DNA from: an uncultured Pseudoalteromonas sp.
GTDB lineage: Bacteria > Pseudomonadota > Gammaproteobacteria > Enterobacterales > Alteromonadaceae
Assembly: GCA_947493455.1 (NCBI GenBank)
Contig: CANLRB010000027.1
Span: 1 to 60,817 of the forward strand
Length of the DNA: 60,817 bases
Direction of reading: 5' to 3'
The notes under the pieces are model-generated. The model was not told the origin of the DNA. It ran no database searches and saw nothing but the letters and a program-made list of their open reading frames with translations. Positions within the stretch are counted from its first letter, which is position 1. Each line of letters opens with the position of its first letter. A program made the position numbers and the translations under genes. This document shows positions 19,470-28,529 of this stretch, piece after piece.

Positions 19470-20639
19470 TTGAAACAATCTCAAGTTTGTATTGTAGGTG
19501 GTGGCTGTATAGGCTTAACTTTAGCATTGGGTCTTGCAAAGCAAGGTTCATCAGTAGTTTTGCTGGACGCGGGAGAGGCGGTCACAGAGCTTGATCCAGA
19601 ATTTGGTTTACGCGTCAGTGCGCTTAGTAATGCAAGTCAGGAATTATTTGAGCAGTTAGATGTGTGGCAACATATCATGGCGCTGCGAGCTGCACCCTAT
19701 ACGAAAATGGCGGTACGCGACGAAAAAAATATTGGCAATATCCACTTTGATGCGCATGAACTGGATCTTACTGCACTTGGCCATATTGTTGAGAATGATG
19801 TGATACGCCAAGCGCTGATAAACGAGTGCAAACAATTTGATAACCTTGAACTAATGTTTAACACGCGCTATCAAGCGATTCATCAAACTGAAACTGATGT
19901 ACTGATCACCCTTGAGAATGGCATGCCCATAATGGCCAAACTGTTAGTTGCTTGTGATGGTGCCAACTCCGCCATTCGTGAGCAATTTAAAATGCCGCTG
20001 ACGTTTTGGGATTATGATCATCATGCACTTGTTGCCACTATAAAAACAGATTTGCCACATGAGAGCGTGGCAAGGCAAATCTTTTTAAATGATGGACCAT
20101 TGGCATTTTTACCCTTGCCGGAACCGAATACACACTCCATTGTGTGGTCTACCTCACCGAGTAAAGCAAATGATTTATGCCAAATGCCACAAACTGAATT
20201 TAACAAAGCGCTTGCCGCGGCATTTGATATGCAATATGGCTTATGCGAGGTCGTCAGCGACAGAGTCGCATTCCCGCTAAAAATGCGCTACAGCCGTAAA
20301 TGGCTCGAAAACCGGGTTATTTTAATGGGCGATGCCGCACATACGATTCATCCACTCGCCGGACTTGGTATGAATTTAGGGTTAAAAGATGTCGCTAAAT
20401 TACTCGTGTTGTTAGAGCAAGAGCCGAGTGATGAATTTGCTCCGCGCCGATTATTACGCGAATACGAAATGGCCCGTAAAGCGGACGCACAAACCCATAT
20501 TGCAATGATGCAAGGTCTTAAAGAGTTATTTGAAGGAACTAACCCAATTAAGCAACTTGTACGTGGTATTGGGCTAAACCTCGTTGATAATCTAGGCCCA
20601 CTTAAAAACCTATTCGCTGAAAAAGCGATTAAAGGTTAG
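19470..20639 (+). CDS. ubiI: UbiI/VisC-type FAD hydroxylase, ubiquinone biosynthesis
   Basis: A 389-residue paralogue of the preceding gene, with VCIVGGGCIGLT, CDGANS and GDAAHTIHPLAGLGMNLG. It probably introduces the C5 hydroxyl group in ubiquinone synthesis; UbiF function cannot be excluded by eye. The chosen start is TTG at 19470, only two bases after the ubiH stop. A GGAG sits five bases upstream and the FAD-binding strand starts five residues in. A longer in-frame ATG (19413) would overlap ubiH and lacks such a site. Confidence 0.88.
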   Translation: MKQSQVCIVGGGCIGLTLALGLAKQGSSVVLLDAGEAVTELDPEFGLRVSALSNASQELFEQLDVWQHIMALRAAPYTKMAVRDEKNIGNIHFDAHELDLTALGHIVENDVIRQALINECKQFDNLELMFNTRYQAIHQTETDVLITLENGMPIMAKLLVACDGANSAIREQFKMPLTFWDYDHHALVATIKTDLPHESVARQIFLNDGPLAFLPLPEPNTHSIVWSTSPSKANDLCQMPQTEFNKALAAAFDMQYGLCEVVSDRVAFPLKMRYSRKWLENRVILMGDAAHTIHPLAGLGMNLGLKDVAKLLVLLEQEPSDEFAPRRLLREYEMARKADAQTHIAMMQGLKELFEGTNPIKQLVRGIGLNLVDNLGPLKNLFAEKAIKG

Positions 20640-20694
20640 GACTTAGGCTGTTGCTCGCACTACTGCGTGCAGTAAATTAAATATTGAGATAGAT

Positions 20695-20717
20695 AAAAGG
20701 CCTCAGTGAGGCCTTTT
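20695..20717. terminator. Bidirectional intrinsic terminator
   Basis: AAAAGGCCTC-AGT-GAGGCCTTTT is a near-perfect palindrome with T-runs in both orientations. It lies between convergent ubiI (plus) and the exported Ig-repeat gene (minus), so it can serve both. Confidence 0.9.
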
Positions 20718-20732
20718 ATATTTTGCTGGGTT

Positions 20733-23700
20733 TTAGATTTTTCGGCGCATCATAACGAGCGCGATTAAACCGAGTAAATAAGATAGGCTACTTGAACCAC
20801 TCTTTTTCGCTTTTACAGGCTCAGGAGAAGGCGGTTTCTCCGCTACTGTTACTGCAAAGTCGCCTGACTTGGTTAATCCAAACTTGTCAGTGGCAATAAC
20901 ATTAAATGCATAGCTACCAGAACTTAAAGTACCGGTAACATTACTACCATCAAGTGATAAACCCGATGGCAGGTCTGTTACTGCAAATGACAGTTCGTCA
21001 AACTCCGAATCAGTAAAATACGATGCAAGTGCAATATTTAATGTCTCGCCTTCTTGTGTTTGTATATTTGCATTACCGAGGAACTCAGGTGCCGAATTTA
21101 CCGTAAATGTTACTTGGCTGCTTGCAGTAAGTGCGTATTGATTTGTTGCAGTAATATCGATTGTATACATGGCGGTTGGCAACGAACCAATTAATTTATT
21201 GCTTTCAATCGCAAGTCCAACTGGTAAGTTGCCACTTGTGAAAGACAATGTTTCCCAATCTCTCACAGCAAAGAACTGCGTTAAATCAAGTTCAATCTGC
21301 TCGCCATCTGCAAAGTTGCTTACGCCAGTATCAATGGATTCAGGTGAGCGCATAAGTCGTATGTTGAGTGGGTGTTTTAAAGACAAACCGTCACTATCTG
21401 TTGCGGTAATATTCACTGTGGTTTCGTGTTCGGAAATCGTACCTTTTAAAATATTATTTTCTATTATGATACCCGCTGGCAGGTAGTCACTGCTGAAAAC
21501 CATTGTGTCTTGGTTAGGATCAATAAAGTAATTATTTAAGTCAACTTCAAATGTTTCGCCTTCAGTATATTCGATGACGTCATTCGAGAGCGCTTTAGGC
21601 TTTAATTGATACTTAGCCAAATTGACGTCGTTGTGGCTATGTCCTGCATTAACATCTAGTGGTGAATGTACAAGGTAACCATTATTGATGCCTTGTATTA
21701 GTTTACCGTTGGCAAAACTGACAATCTCTTGTTGATTATCATTGACTAAATGTACAACTAGCTCAGGATAACTAAAACCTGTACTGAGCGTCAGTAAATT
21801 TGCCGTGCTGTTATAATTCATTTGGAAACTGGGAATCGTTTCATTTTGAATATACTCAGACAAATCAATTGAGCGCGACGTCAGGTTAAGTTTGTTCTCT
21901 TGCTCCGTGACGAATAAGAAATTTCCGGTACCTGAGTTGTTCAATACGACTACGCTATTGTCTTGACTAGAAGCCGTCGGACCATATATGGCTTCGTCCA
22001 ATTGTAGGGTATCAATCAGCTCAAATTGCTCATTGTTGACTTTTAGCAAATGAATCTGATTGCCCTCAGAAACAACATAGTTATCGCCAAGCGGCTGTAT
22101 GCCTCGCAAATTTAACGCGCTGATTTCATTTGGCAATGAAACTGGTAGCGCAAGGCCAATGCATTGATCATCTTTATTGATATGGTACTGCAAAGCTGAG
22201 TTGTTATCTTGAATGATTAAAGCTTGTGTCGCTGACTGATTCACAACTGCTTGCACTGGCAGTGAACTACCAAATGATTCTGACTGACATAGGATTTTAA
22301 ATTGATTATTTTTAACATCAGCAACTTTAATGAAAGTGCTATTAAAGTCTTCATCATGTTCAAAATAAATTAATAAATTTGAGCGAATAGATGCAAGCTT
22401 GAAATCGCCGATAGACTTTGGCGTATCAACAAAGCTAAGTTCGGAATTAGTTGCTTGTAAACGTTGGTGATGATTCGGTTGAAACAAATTATTGCCATTG
22501 TCTTCGCTAAAATCTAATAAAAATTGATTGTCTTCAATCGCGACAATATTCCTGAGATCGTAGTTACTCATTTCTGATTCATATATATGAGGGCCAGAAT
22601 AATAGCTGAGTTTACCAATTTGGTTAGGGCCTGAATCTGAATTTTCGCGGTAGTTAAATTGCTGCTTGATAATGAGCTGGCCATCATCAGACATAAGTAA
22701 AGGACTTATAACACCACCGTTAATCTTATATCCTGGTTGACCGCTCGTTAGTTCTGAATCTGCAAGGCCTTGATATTCATAATCTAATGTACCCGTTAGG
22801 CTTTCGTTGGTTTTTTTGAACAGGTGTGCACCATGTCCGATCGCACTAATTCCGATATAAGATAGATCATTTGACACAGTCATGGTTTCTTTAATATCTA
22901 GACGGCCATGCTGCAGTCTATTTTTCCAGTAGCTAGAACCCTGGATTAATTGGAATCGTTCAGAGAGCGTTACGTTGTCATCTGTTTGGTTAAAAATGAT
23001 GACTTCGCCTTTACCAATGTCGTAGGCAAACACTTTATTATGCTTAACCGTGATTTCACCAATAACGGTATCATCTTGATTTGTTCTTGCTGATCCGCTC
23101 AAATGAGACAGCGTTGCTGAACTTCCGTTAAACGTTAATTTTGAAATGGCTGGATTATCAGTTGGAAAACAATAGCCTACACCATACGAAATTTCTTTTC
23201 CGCTACAATGGTCAGCGTTATTACCAAGCAAAACATGACCACTATCATCGATTGCAATCGTCAGCGGCTTGTAATTGGACTCGTAGTCTTCGCTATAAAA
23301 ACGAGAGACAAGCGATATTGTGTTGTCGGCTTCGATATTGAGTTTGCGAACAGCACCATCGGCCAATAAAAGGGCAATTTGAGAACCTTTAATATCGATA
23401 TCTCGAATATGATACGTAGTTAAGTGTGTATCTATATCTGCAATGTTTGTTTCATTAAGTAATGTAATTACGGGTGTTGTTGCAAGTTCAGAAAGTGAGA
23501 GCGTGACGATTTTTGTATCATAAAACGCAACAATTGAACCATCATCCGTCACGCGTATTTTTTTTAAATTTGCTGATTCTGAATTTGATAATAAGTCGAG
23601 TGGACTAAACTCTTTTTTTAATGAGATAGATGATTCATCTGTGACGAAAAGGCTAATTTTAAGGTCACCAGCAACCAAAAAATGGCGATTGTCGCCGACG

Positions 23701-23834
23701 AGTTGGTAGTCATTAATAACAGAAAGTGGGCTGGCGATTGATATTTGGTCGACAGGCTGAAGCTGAGCCTGGGCCGAAAATGCTGCACATAGTGATAGTG
23801 CGTACAAGGTCGTTTTCATTTTAAATGTATCCAT
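20733..23834 (-). CDS. Large exported protein with Ig-like repeats and C-terminal sorting tail
   Basis: A 1033-residue secreted protein. The signal peptide is TTLYALSLCAAFSAQAQ. ATG 23819, five codons in, is an alternative start. Residues about 25–740 are beta-rich with recurring hydrophobic strand patterns, consistent with a propeller-like fold, but no family was recognised. Three Ig-like putative-binding repeats follow (about 745–1005), each containing a form of LPxGLxIxxNxLxG. The end has a Pro/Lys linker, SGSSS, a hydrophobic segment LSYLLGLIALVMM and RRKI, the tripartite layout of GlyGly-CTERM-like sorting signals processed by rhombosortase, though with Ser in place of the Gly pair. It may therefore be anchored or released at the surface. 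Function unknown. Confidence 0.7.
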   Translation of the reverse strand: MDTFKMKTTLYALSLCAAFSAQAQLQPVDQISIASPLSVINDYQLVGDNRHFLVAGDLKISLFVTDESSISLKKEFSPLDLLSNSESANLKKIRVTDDGSIVAFYDTKIVTLSLSELATTPVITLLNETNIADIDTHLTTYHIRDIDIKGSQIALLLADGAVRKLNIEADNTISLVSRFYSEDYESNYKPLTIAIDDSGHVLLGNNADHCSGKEISYGVGYCFPTDNPAISKLTFNGSSATLSHLSGSARTNQDDTVIGEITVKHNKVFAYDIGKGEVIIFNQTDDNVTLSERFQLIQGSSYWKNRLQHGRLDIKETMTVSNDLSYIGISAIGHGAHLFKKTNESLTGTLDYEYQGLADSELTSGQPGYKINGGVISPLLMSDDGQLIIKQQFNYRENSDSGPNQIGKLSYYSGPHIYESEMSNYDLRNIVAIEDNQFLLDFSEDNGNNLFQPNHHQRLQATNSELSFVDTPKSIGDFKLASIRSNLLIYFEHDEDFNSTFIKVADVKNNQFKILCQSESFGSSLPVQAVVNQSATQALIIQDNNSALQYHINKDDQCIGLALPVSLPNEISALNLRGIQPLGDNYVVSEGNQIHLLKVNNEQFELIDTLQLDEAIYGPTASSQDNSVVVLNNSGTGNFLFVTEQENKLNLTSRSIDLSEYIQNETIPSFQMNYNSTANLLTLSTGFSYPELVVHLVNDNQQEIVSFANGKLIQGINNGYLVHSPLDVNAGHSHNDVNLAKYQLKPKALSNDVIEYTEGETFEVDLNNYFIDPNQDTMVFSSDYLPAGIIIENNILKGTISEHETTVNITATDSDGLSLKHPLNIRLMRSPESIDTGVSNFADGEQIELDLTQFFAVRDWETLSFTSGNLPVGLAIESNKLIGSLPTAMYTIDITATNQYALTASSQVTFTVNSAPEFLGNANIQTQEGETLNIALASYFTDSEFDELSFAVTDLPSGLSLDGSNVTGTLSSGSYAFNVIATDKFGLTKSGDFAVTVAEKPPSPEPVKAKKSGSSSLSYLLGLIALVMMRRKI

Positions 23835-24026
23835 ACTTTATTCATTTAGCGTACTTAATGTACTCAATATTCTAAATTATCACAATGAGTTATATTAATT
23901 ATTAGGAGTGGTTAAAGAGCCCGTTGCGATAGATTAGTGATTCGCTTCGTGTTATTTACGTAAGCATTATATTGGTGTTATAACAGTACAACTAAACTAA
24001 CAATTTTTGATCATTTCATAAGGAAT

Positions 24027-24827
24027 ATGATGAGATATACAATATTTATATGGGTTATTCTGTTAAGCGCGTGCTCATCAGGCAGTAATAAAGACGATAC
24101 ACTACCTGTAATTGAAAAAGATCCCCCACCAGGCGACCTAGTTGTTAACTTATCAATTCCTAATAATCAGAATCTTGAAGAATACAAAGTTGCAATAGTT
24201 GGAAATAGTCACACCAGTGGGCTTGGCAATCGCGTGAGCGATTTAATTACACAATCAATGCCAAATAAAAAAATTAGCTTTGTGCATTTAAGCTCGGGTT
24301 TTTTAGTTGAAACCGTTGCTGATGCGTCTGCGCAATCGGAGTTTAAAAACGGTGGATTTACTCATATTGTTTTACAAGGTTTGCGCTATTCGCAATCACG
24401 CTCAATAACCTATCCAACTTCATATGCCGAAACCTGGATACAGCGAGCGAAAACACTCGGGGTGACACCAATTTTATTTCCTGAACACCCGCAGCGAGGT
24501 GACTTGACCGAAGCGCGCTATGTTCATAGCTTGCATATGAATGTGATTAATAATCAAAAAGCATGCATTGCGCCAGTCGGGTTAGTGTGGGACAAAGCAT
24601 TGCAGCTAGTGCCAAGTTTAACGTACCACGCGCCTGATGGTAATCATGCGGCAGAGGTTGGCCAATATTTAACAAGCTTGGTGTTTGTTGAAGCGATCAC
24701 TGGGCAACGGGTTGATTCGCTTTCTTTGCCACAAACACAAATAGTGTCGCCTGATATTCAACTATTATTTGCACAAATTACATCACAAGTTATTTACGAT
24801 AACCCAGCCTGCCAGTTTGACTCATAA
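24027..24827 (+). CDS. SGNH-hydrolase-like lipoprotein
   Basis: A 266-residue lipoprotein with lipobox LLSAC (Cys about residue 16) and a Ser/Asp-rich linker. IVGNSHTSG near residue 60 has the serine context of a divergent SGNH block I. Late in the protein, DGNHAAEVGQYL supplies the Asp-x-x-His of block V. This suggests an esterase-like SGNH fold, perhaps acting on cell-surface acyl groups, but activity is inferred only. The ATG at 24027 follows AAGGA; the next codon is also ATG. It is isolated between two minus-strand genes. Confidence 0.6.
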   Translation: MMRYTIFIWVILLSACSSGSNKDDTLPVIEKDPPPGDLVVNLSIPNNQNLEEYKVAIVGNSHTSGLGNRVSDLITQSMPNKKISFVHLSSGFLVETVADASAQSEFKNGGFTHIVLQGLRYSQSRSITYPTSYAETWIQRAKTLGVTPILFPEHPQRGDLTEARYVHSLHMNVINNQKACIAPVGLVWDKALQLVPSLTYHAPDGNHAAEVGQYLTSLVFVEAITGQRVDSLSLPQTQIVSPDIQLLFAQITSQVIYDNPACQFDS

Positions 24828-24863
24828 GTCTATATGGCGCGGTATAAAACCGCGCCTATAACG

Positions 24864-25709
24864 TTATTTTAATCGCAGTGCGATAAACTCGGCGAGTTTG
24901 GTGACCGCCTGTTGAGATTCTTCAACTTGTTTAATTAAACTAATCCCAACACTGCCGAGCTCAGGTAGCATTGCTGATGACTTGGCGTATGCAAGCTCCA
25001 TAGGCACTGTTTGTTTTGCTAGCACGGTAATGCCAAGCCCTTCTTTTAATGCGGCGGTGATACCTGCTAAGTCGGCATTGGTGTATACAACGCGCCATTT
25101 TAGTCCTGCGGCTTCAAGCGCAGCAATAGCGCGGCGGCGATAAATACAGCCTTCAGGGGCGGCAACTAAATTGATTACATCGCCTTTTACTTTGCTTATC
25201 TCGCCAACCCACACGAGTTCGTCGTCCATAAATACGGGGTATTTAGATTGATCGGCCTGTTCAATGAGACTCAATACTAAATCAAATTGATCGCGGTTAT
25301 CGCTGTGCAGCAACTGCTTACTAAGCTCTGATTTTACTTCAAGTGATACATCGGGGTAGAGCGATACAAAATCACCTATGATGGCGGGTAATATAGTGGC
25401 GGCAAATTCACTTGGAATACCTAGGCGCACTTTACCTGTGAGTACTTCGGAGCTAAATGTTTGCAAAATGCTGTCGTTTACCTTGAGCATTTCTTTTGCT
25501 AGTGGCAGCAGTATTTCGCCATGTTGGTTAAGTACCTGGCGCTGCCCTTGTTTTTTAAATAGTTTGTTGCCGAGCAGCTCTTCTAAGCGTTTTATTTGTA
25601 AACTCACTGCAGGTTGAGATAAACCAAGCAGTTCGCCAGCTTTGGCAAATCCGCCTACTTCAACCACAGTGATAAGCGTGCGTAAGCTATCAGTTGGGAT
25701 GTTTTTCAT
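24864..25709 (-). CDS. LysR-family transcriptional regulator
   Basis: A 281-residue regulator. The N-terminal winged HTH shows the standard pattern (LRTLITVVEVGGFAKAGE, then LSQPAVSLQIKRLEE), and a periplasmic-binding-like effector domain follows from about residue 90. It most resembles the LrhA/HexA-like branch in its N-terminus. It is divergent from the GcvT-like gene at 25840 across about 130 bases, so that gene is a plausible target. The A/T-rich intergenic stretch has no operator I can name. Proximity to gcvTHP recalls GcvA, but the sequence gives no specific reason to call it GcvA. Confidence 0.88.
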   Translation of the reverse strand: MKNIPTDSLRTLITVVEVGGFAKAGELLGLSQPAVSLQIKRLEELLGNKLFKKQGQRQVLNQHGEILLPLAKEMLKVNDSILQTFSSEVLTGKVRLGIPSEFAATILPAIIGDFVSLYPDVSLEVKSELSKQLLHSDNRDQFDLVLSLIEQADQSKYPVFMDDELVWVGEISKVKGDVINLVAAPEGCIYRRRAIAALEAAGLKWRVVYTNADLAGITAALKEGLGITVLAKQTVPMELAYAKSSAMLPELGSVGISLIKQVEESQQAVTKLAEFIALRLK

Positions 25710-25839
25710 ATTACAAATTAAAATTTATTAAGCATAATGTATAAACATTATTTATCAATTTATAAAAAAATACAATTTGATTGTTGCCCGTAGGACTCAC
25801 ATAATTTTGATGACTGACGCTAAACACTGGAGACAGGGT

Positions 25840-26436
25840 ATGACAATTAATGTACCGAGCTTATTTGGTAGCCATAAGAATGCATTTGCAGGTGACGATA
25901 GCTTTGCTTTGATGAACGACCGCGCGATTATTGATATTGCCGGCAGTGCTGCCTTGCCATTTTTACAGTCGTTAATTTCAAGCGATGTAGGCCATTTAAC
26001 CGTGCCGGGTATGGGCTTGCGTTGCAGCGCCGTGGTAAACGGACAAGAAATTGCGTTTGAACTTTATTATTTTAGCGAGTTGGCGTTTCGTATTTTTATT
26101 GATAACGATATTGCACCATTGTTGCTTGAAACACTTAATGAAGCCGAAGATTCGCTTGATATTGACGTGATCACCCGCAGTGATTTAAATATATTAGCCA
26201 TTCGCGGTGATAACGCCTTTAAAACCTTGTTAGCTGAGTTTTCGTTGACGCCGGGCATTATTTTAACGGGTGAAGCACAGCGTTATGCGCGCCAAAGCGG
26301 AAATGTGTTTTTAACCGCAACACATTTAAAAAGCCATAAAGGTTATGAGCTAGTGGCAAAAGCCGATGAGTTGGCCAAGTGGCAAAGCCGATTTATTGAA
26401 CTAGGCTTTGCCAAACAAGCTGAATTAGCAGCTTAA
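25840..26436 (+). CDS. Short GcvT-like (folate-binding fold) protein
   Basis: A 198-residue protein that aligns along its first 150 residues with the aminomethyltransferase encoded just downstream. Its AIIDIAGSAALPFLQSLIS corresponds to [19 protein letters not shown] of GcvT, and FSELAFRIFIDN to [10 protein letters not shown]. The catalytic and C-terminal regions of GcvT are absent. It could be a YgfZ-like or sarcosine-oxidase-gamma-like folate-binding protein, or a decayed duplicate. I chose ATG 25840 because GGAG lies about ten bases upstream; ATG 25810 and an upstream start are alternatives. It sits between a LysR gene and gcvT, suggesting a link to one-carbon metabolism. Confidence 0.65.
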   Translation: MTINVPSLFGSHKNAFAGDDSFALMNDRAIIDIAGSAALPFLQSLISSDVGHLTVPGMGLRCSAVVNGQEIAFELYYFSELAFRIFIDNDIAPLLLETLNEAEDSLDIDVITRSDLNILAIRGDNAFKTLLAEFSLTPGIILTGEAQRYARQSGNVFLTATHLKSHKGYELVAKADELAKWQSRFIELGFAKQAELAA

Positions 26437-26591
26437 GCAATAAGTTAGGTCAATTTTAAAACGACTAAATTGGCCGTTATTTTACATTTGTATTTGTAAT
26501 TAAGTTAATAAATAAAAATTATTGAAATAAATTAATTACATAATGAAAAAAACTAATAACTTTTGCGCGTGCGAAAGCCGTTTGCTTTAGG

Positions 26592-26597
26592 TATAAT
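26592..26597 (+). promoter_or_regulatory. Candidate -10 element for gcvT
   Basis: A perfect TATAAT lies 78 bases before the gcvT start codon. The best -35 candidate (TGCGAA, 16-base spacer) is weak. I looked for a glycine riboswitch between here and gcvT and did not see its conserved core. Confidence 0.45.
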
Positions 26598-26674
26598 CGC
26601 CGCCCATGTTATTCCCCCTCATTAAATTGAGGCCACGCCCCAATAATGGGTTTATTTAAAAGTGAAGGAATATT

Positions 26675-27757
26675 ATGACTTCTAAAACTGTTTTACACGC
26701 CAAACACCTTGAATCAGGTGCAAAAATGGTCGATTTCCACGGCTGGGAAATGCCTATCAACTACGGCTCGCAAATTGAAGAGCACCACGCTGTGCGTCAA
26801 GATGCAGGTATGTTTGATGTTTCTCACATGACGATTGTTGATATTAAAGGCGATGAAGCAAAGCCTTTCTTACGTAAGCTTGTTGCTAACGATGTAGAAA
26901 AACTTCAAGTTGCAGGTAAAGCGCTATACACCGGTATGCTTAATGCTGAAGGCGGTGTTATCGACGATTTGATTATTTATTTCTTCACTGAAACTGAATA
27001 CCGTTTAGTTGTTAACTCAGCTACACGTGAAAAAGATTTAGCACACATTGCAACGGTTGCTGCTGACTTTAAAGTTGAAGTTACAGAGCGCCCAGAAATT
27101 GCGATGATTGCAGTGCAAGGCCCGAACGCAAAAGAAAAAACAGCACAAGTACTTGATGCAGATCAACAAGCTGCTGTTGAAGGCATGAAACCTTTCTTTG
27201 GTGTACAAGCAGGCGATTTATTTATTGCAACGACAGGCTATACTGGCGAAGACGGTTATGAAATTGCAGTACATAACGACGGCGCAGTTGAGTTATGGCA
27301 AAAATTACTTGATGCAGGTGTGGCACCAGCTGGTTTAGGCGCACGTGATACGCTACGTCTAGAAGCGGGTATGAACCTATACGGCCAAGATATGGATGAA
27401 ACCGTATCACCACTTGCTGCAAACATGGCTTGGACGATTAGCTGGGAACCAGAAGATCGTGACTTTATTGGCCGTGACGTAGTTGCAAAGCAGCGCGCTG
27501 AAAAGAGCACTGACAAATTAGTAGGCCTAGTGCTTGAAGCAAAAGGCGTATTACGTGCTGGCAGTAAAGTTGTTGTTGAAGGCGGCGAAGGTGTTATTAC
27601 ATCGGGTACTTTTTCACCAACACTTGGCCACAGTGTGGCACTTGCACGTGTACCGCGCAGTACAGGCGACAGCGCACAAGTTGAAATGCGTAAAAAGCTG
27701 GTTGACGTTAAAGTTGTTAAGCCATGTTTTGTACGCAATGGTAAATCAGTTATCTAA
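26675..27757 (+). CDS. gcvT: Glycine cleavage system T protein (aminomethyltransferase)
   Basis: A 360-residue T protein. It moves the aminomethyl carbon from lipoylated H protein to tetrahydrofolate, releasing ammonia. Family landmarks are visible: [12 protein letters not shown] near the N-terminus, MFDVSHM, then [12 protein letters not shown] and [17 protein letters not shown] with the catalytic Asp region. The length is standard. AAGGAA stands before the ATG. It is the first gene of gcvT-gcvH, with gcvP further on. Confidence 0.97.
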   Translation: MTSKTVLHAKHLESGAKMVDFHGWEMPINYGSQIEEHHAVRQDAGMFDVSHMTIVDIKGDEAKPFLRKLVANDVEKLQVAGKALYTGMLNAEGGVIDDLIIYFFTETEYRLVVNSATREKDLAHIATVAADFKVEVTERPEIAMIAVQGPNAKEKTAQVLDADQQAAVEGMKPFFGVQAGDLFIATTGYTGEDGYEIAVHNDGAVELWQKLLDAGVAPAGLGARDTLRLEAGMNLYGQDMDETVSPLAANMAWTISWEPEDRDFIGRDVVAKQRAEKSTDKLVGLVLEAKGVLRAGSKVVVEGGEGVITSGTFSPTLGHSVALARVPRSTGDSAQVEMRKKLVDVKVVKPCFVRNGKSVI

Positions 27758-27877
27758 TATGAATTGGGGTTTCTCTAGGCCCCTGATACCCATTGCGTTA
27801 TAACTATTAAACGTCTAAATTGTTTAATGAATAAACACACTGGGTATTTAATTAAATAGACCGAAGGATTAATAATA

Positions 27878-28267
27878 ATGAGCAATATCCCTAGCGAATT
27901 AAAATATGCATCATCTCACGAGTGGGTTCGCGATGAAGGCGACGGTACTTTTACTGTAGGTATCACTGAGCACGCGCAAGAGCTTCTTGGTGACATGGTA
28001 TTCGTTGACTTACCTGATGTTGAAGATGAAGTAGACGCAGGTGAAGATTGTGCGGTTGCTGAGTCAGTTAAAGCGGCTTCAGACATTTATGCACCAATCG
28101 GCGGCGAAGTCGTTGCGATTAATGAAGACCTAGAAGACGCTCCAGAGAACGTTAACTCTGACCCATACGGCGACGGCTGGTTGTTCCGTATTAAAGCGTC
28201 AGACGCGTCTGAGCTTGATAACCTGCTTGACGCTGAAGGTTACCAAAATTCAATCGACGAAGACTAA
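27878..28267 (+). CDS. gcvH: Glycine cleavage system H protein
   Basis: A 129-residue, strongly acidic lipoyl carrier that shuttles the aminomethyl intermediate between P, T and L proteins. The lipoylation lysine is K65 in [10 protein letters not shown]. The N-terminal HEWV and the C-terminal [10 protein letters not shown] are typical. It starts 120 bases after gcvT, with GAAGGA before the ATG, and ends just before a strong terminator. Confidence 0.97.
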   Translation: MSNIPSELKYASSHEWVRDEGDGTFTVGITEHAQELLGDMVFVDLPDVEDEVDAGEDCAVAESVKAASDIYAPIGGEVVAINEDLEDAPENVNSDPYGDGWLFRIKASDASELDNLLDAEGYQNSIDED

Positions 28268-28284
28268 TCGATTGAATTAAAAAG

Positions 28285-28306
28285 GAAAGCCCCTAAAGGG
28301 GCTTTT
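28285..28306 (+). terminator. Intrinsic terminator after gcvH
   Basis: AAAGCCCC-TAA-GGGGCTTTT forms a compact G/C-rich hairpin running into T residues, directly after the gcvH stop codon. Confidence 0.85.
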
Positions 28307-28428
28307 CTGCTTTTTATAGACTATAAATATTTAGATTATTAATTTTTATATTTATATTATTAATGTAGTTATTGATGATTGATTAAGTTAATTTAAGTAT
28401 GTATTCAACTGTTTGGTCTTTGCTTACG

Positions 28429-28434
28429 TATAAT
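28429..28434 (+). promoter_or_regulatory. Candidate -10 element for gcvP
   Basis: A perfect TATAAT about 96 bases before the gcvP start and downstream of the gcvH terminator. A TTCAAC 19 bases upstream is a poor -35. It would let gcvP be transcribed on its own. Confidence 0.4.
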
Positions 28435-28529
28435 TAGGCTAAGTACACACAGTTGAATGCAGCCTTAAACTGAAGCACACAGTTTAAATGGCTTAATCAT
28501 ATTGATTTATTCCATAGGAAGTTAGACAC

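Noticed and set aside
24864-25709. LysR gene as GcvA, the glycine cleavage regulator
   Set aside because: Only proximity supports this; the N-terminus resembles another LysR branch, and a different gene lies between it and gcvT.
26437-26674. Glycine riboswitch before gcvT
   Set aside because: The conserved tandem aptamer cores were not found; only a -10 element and A/T-rich sequence are visible.
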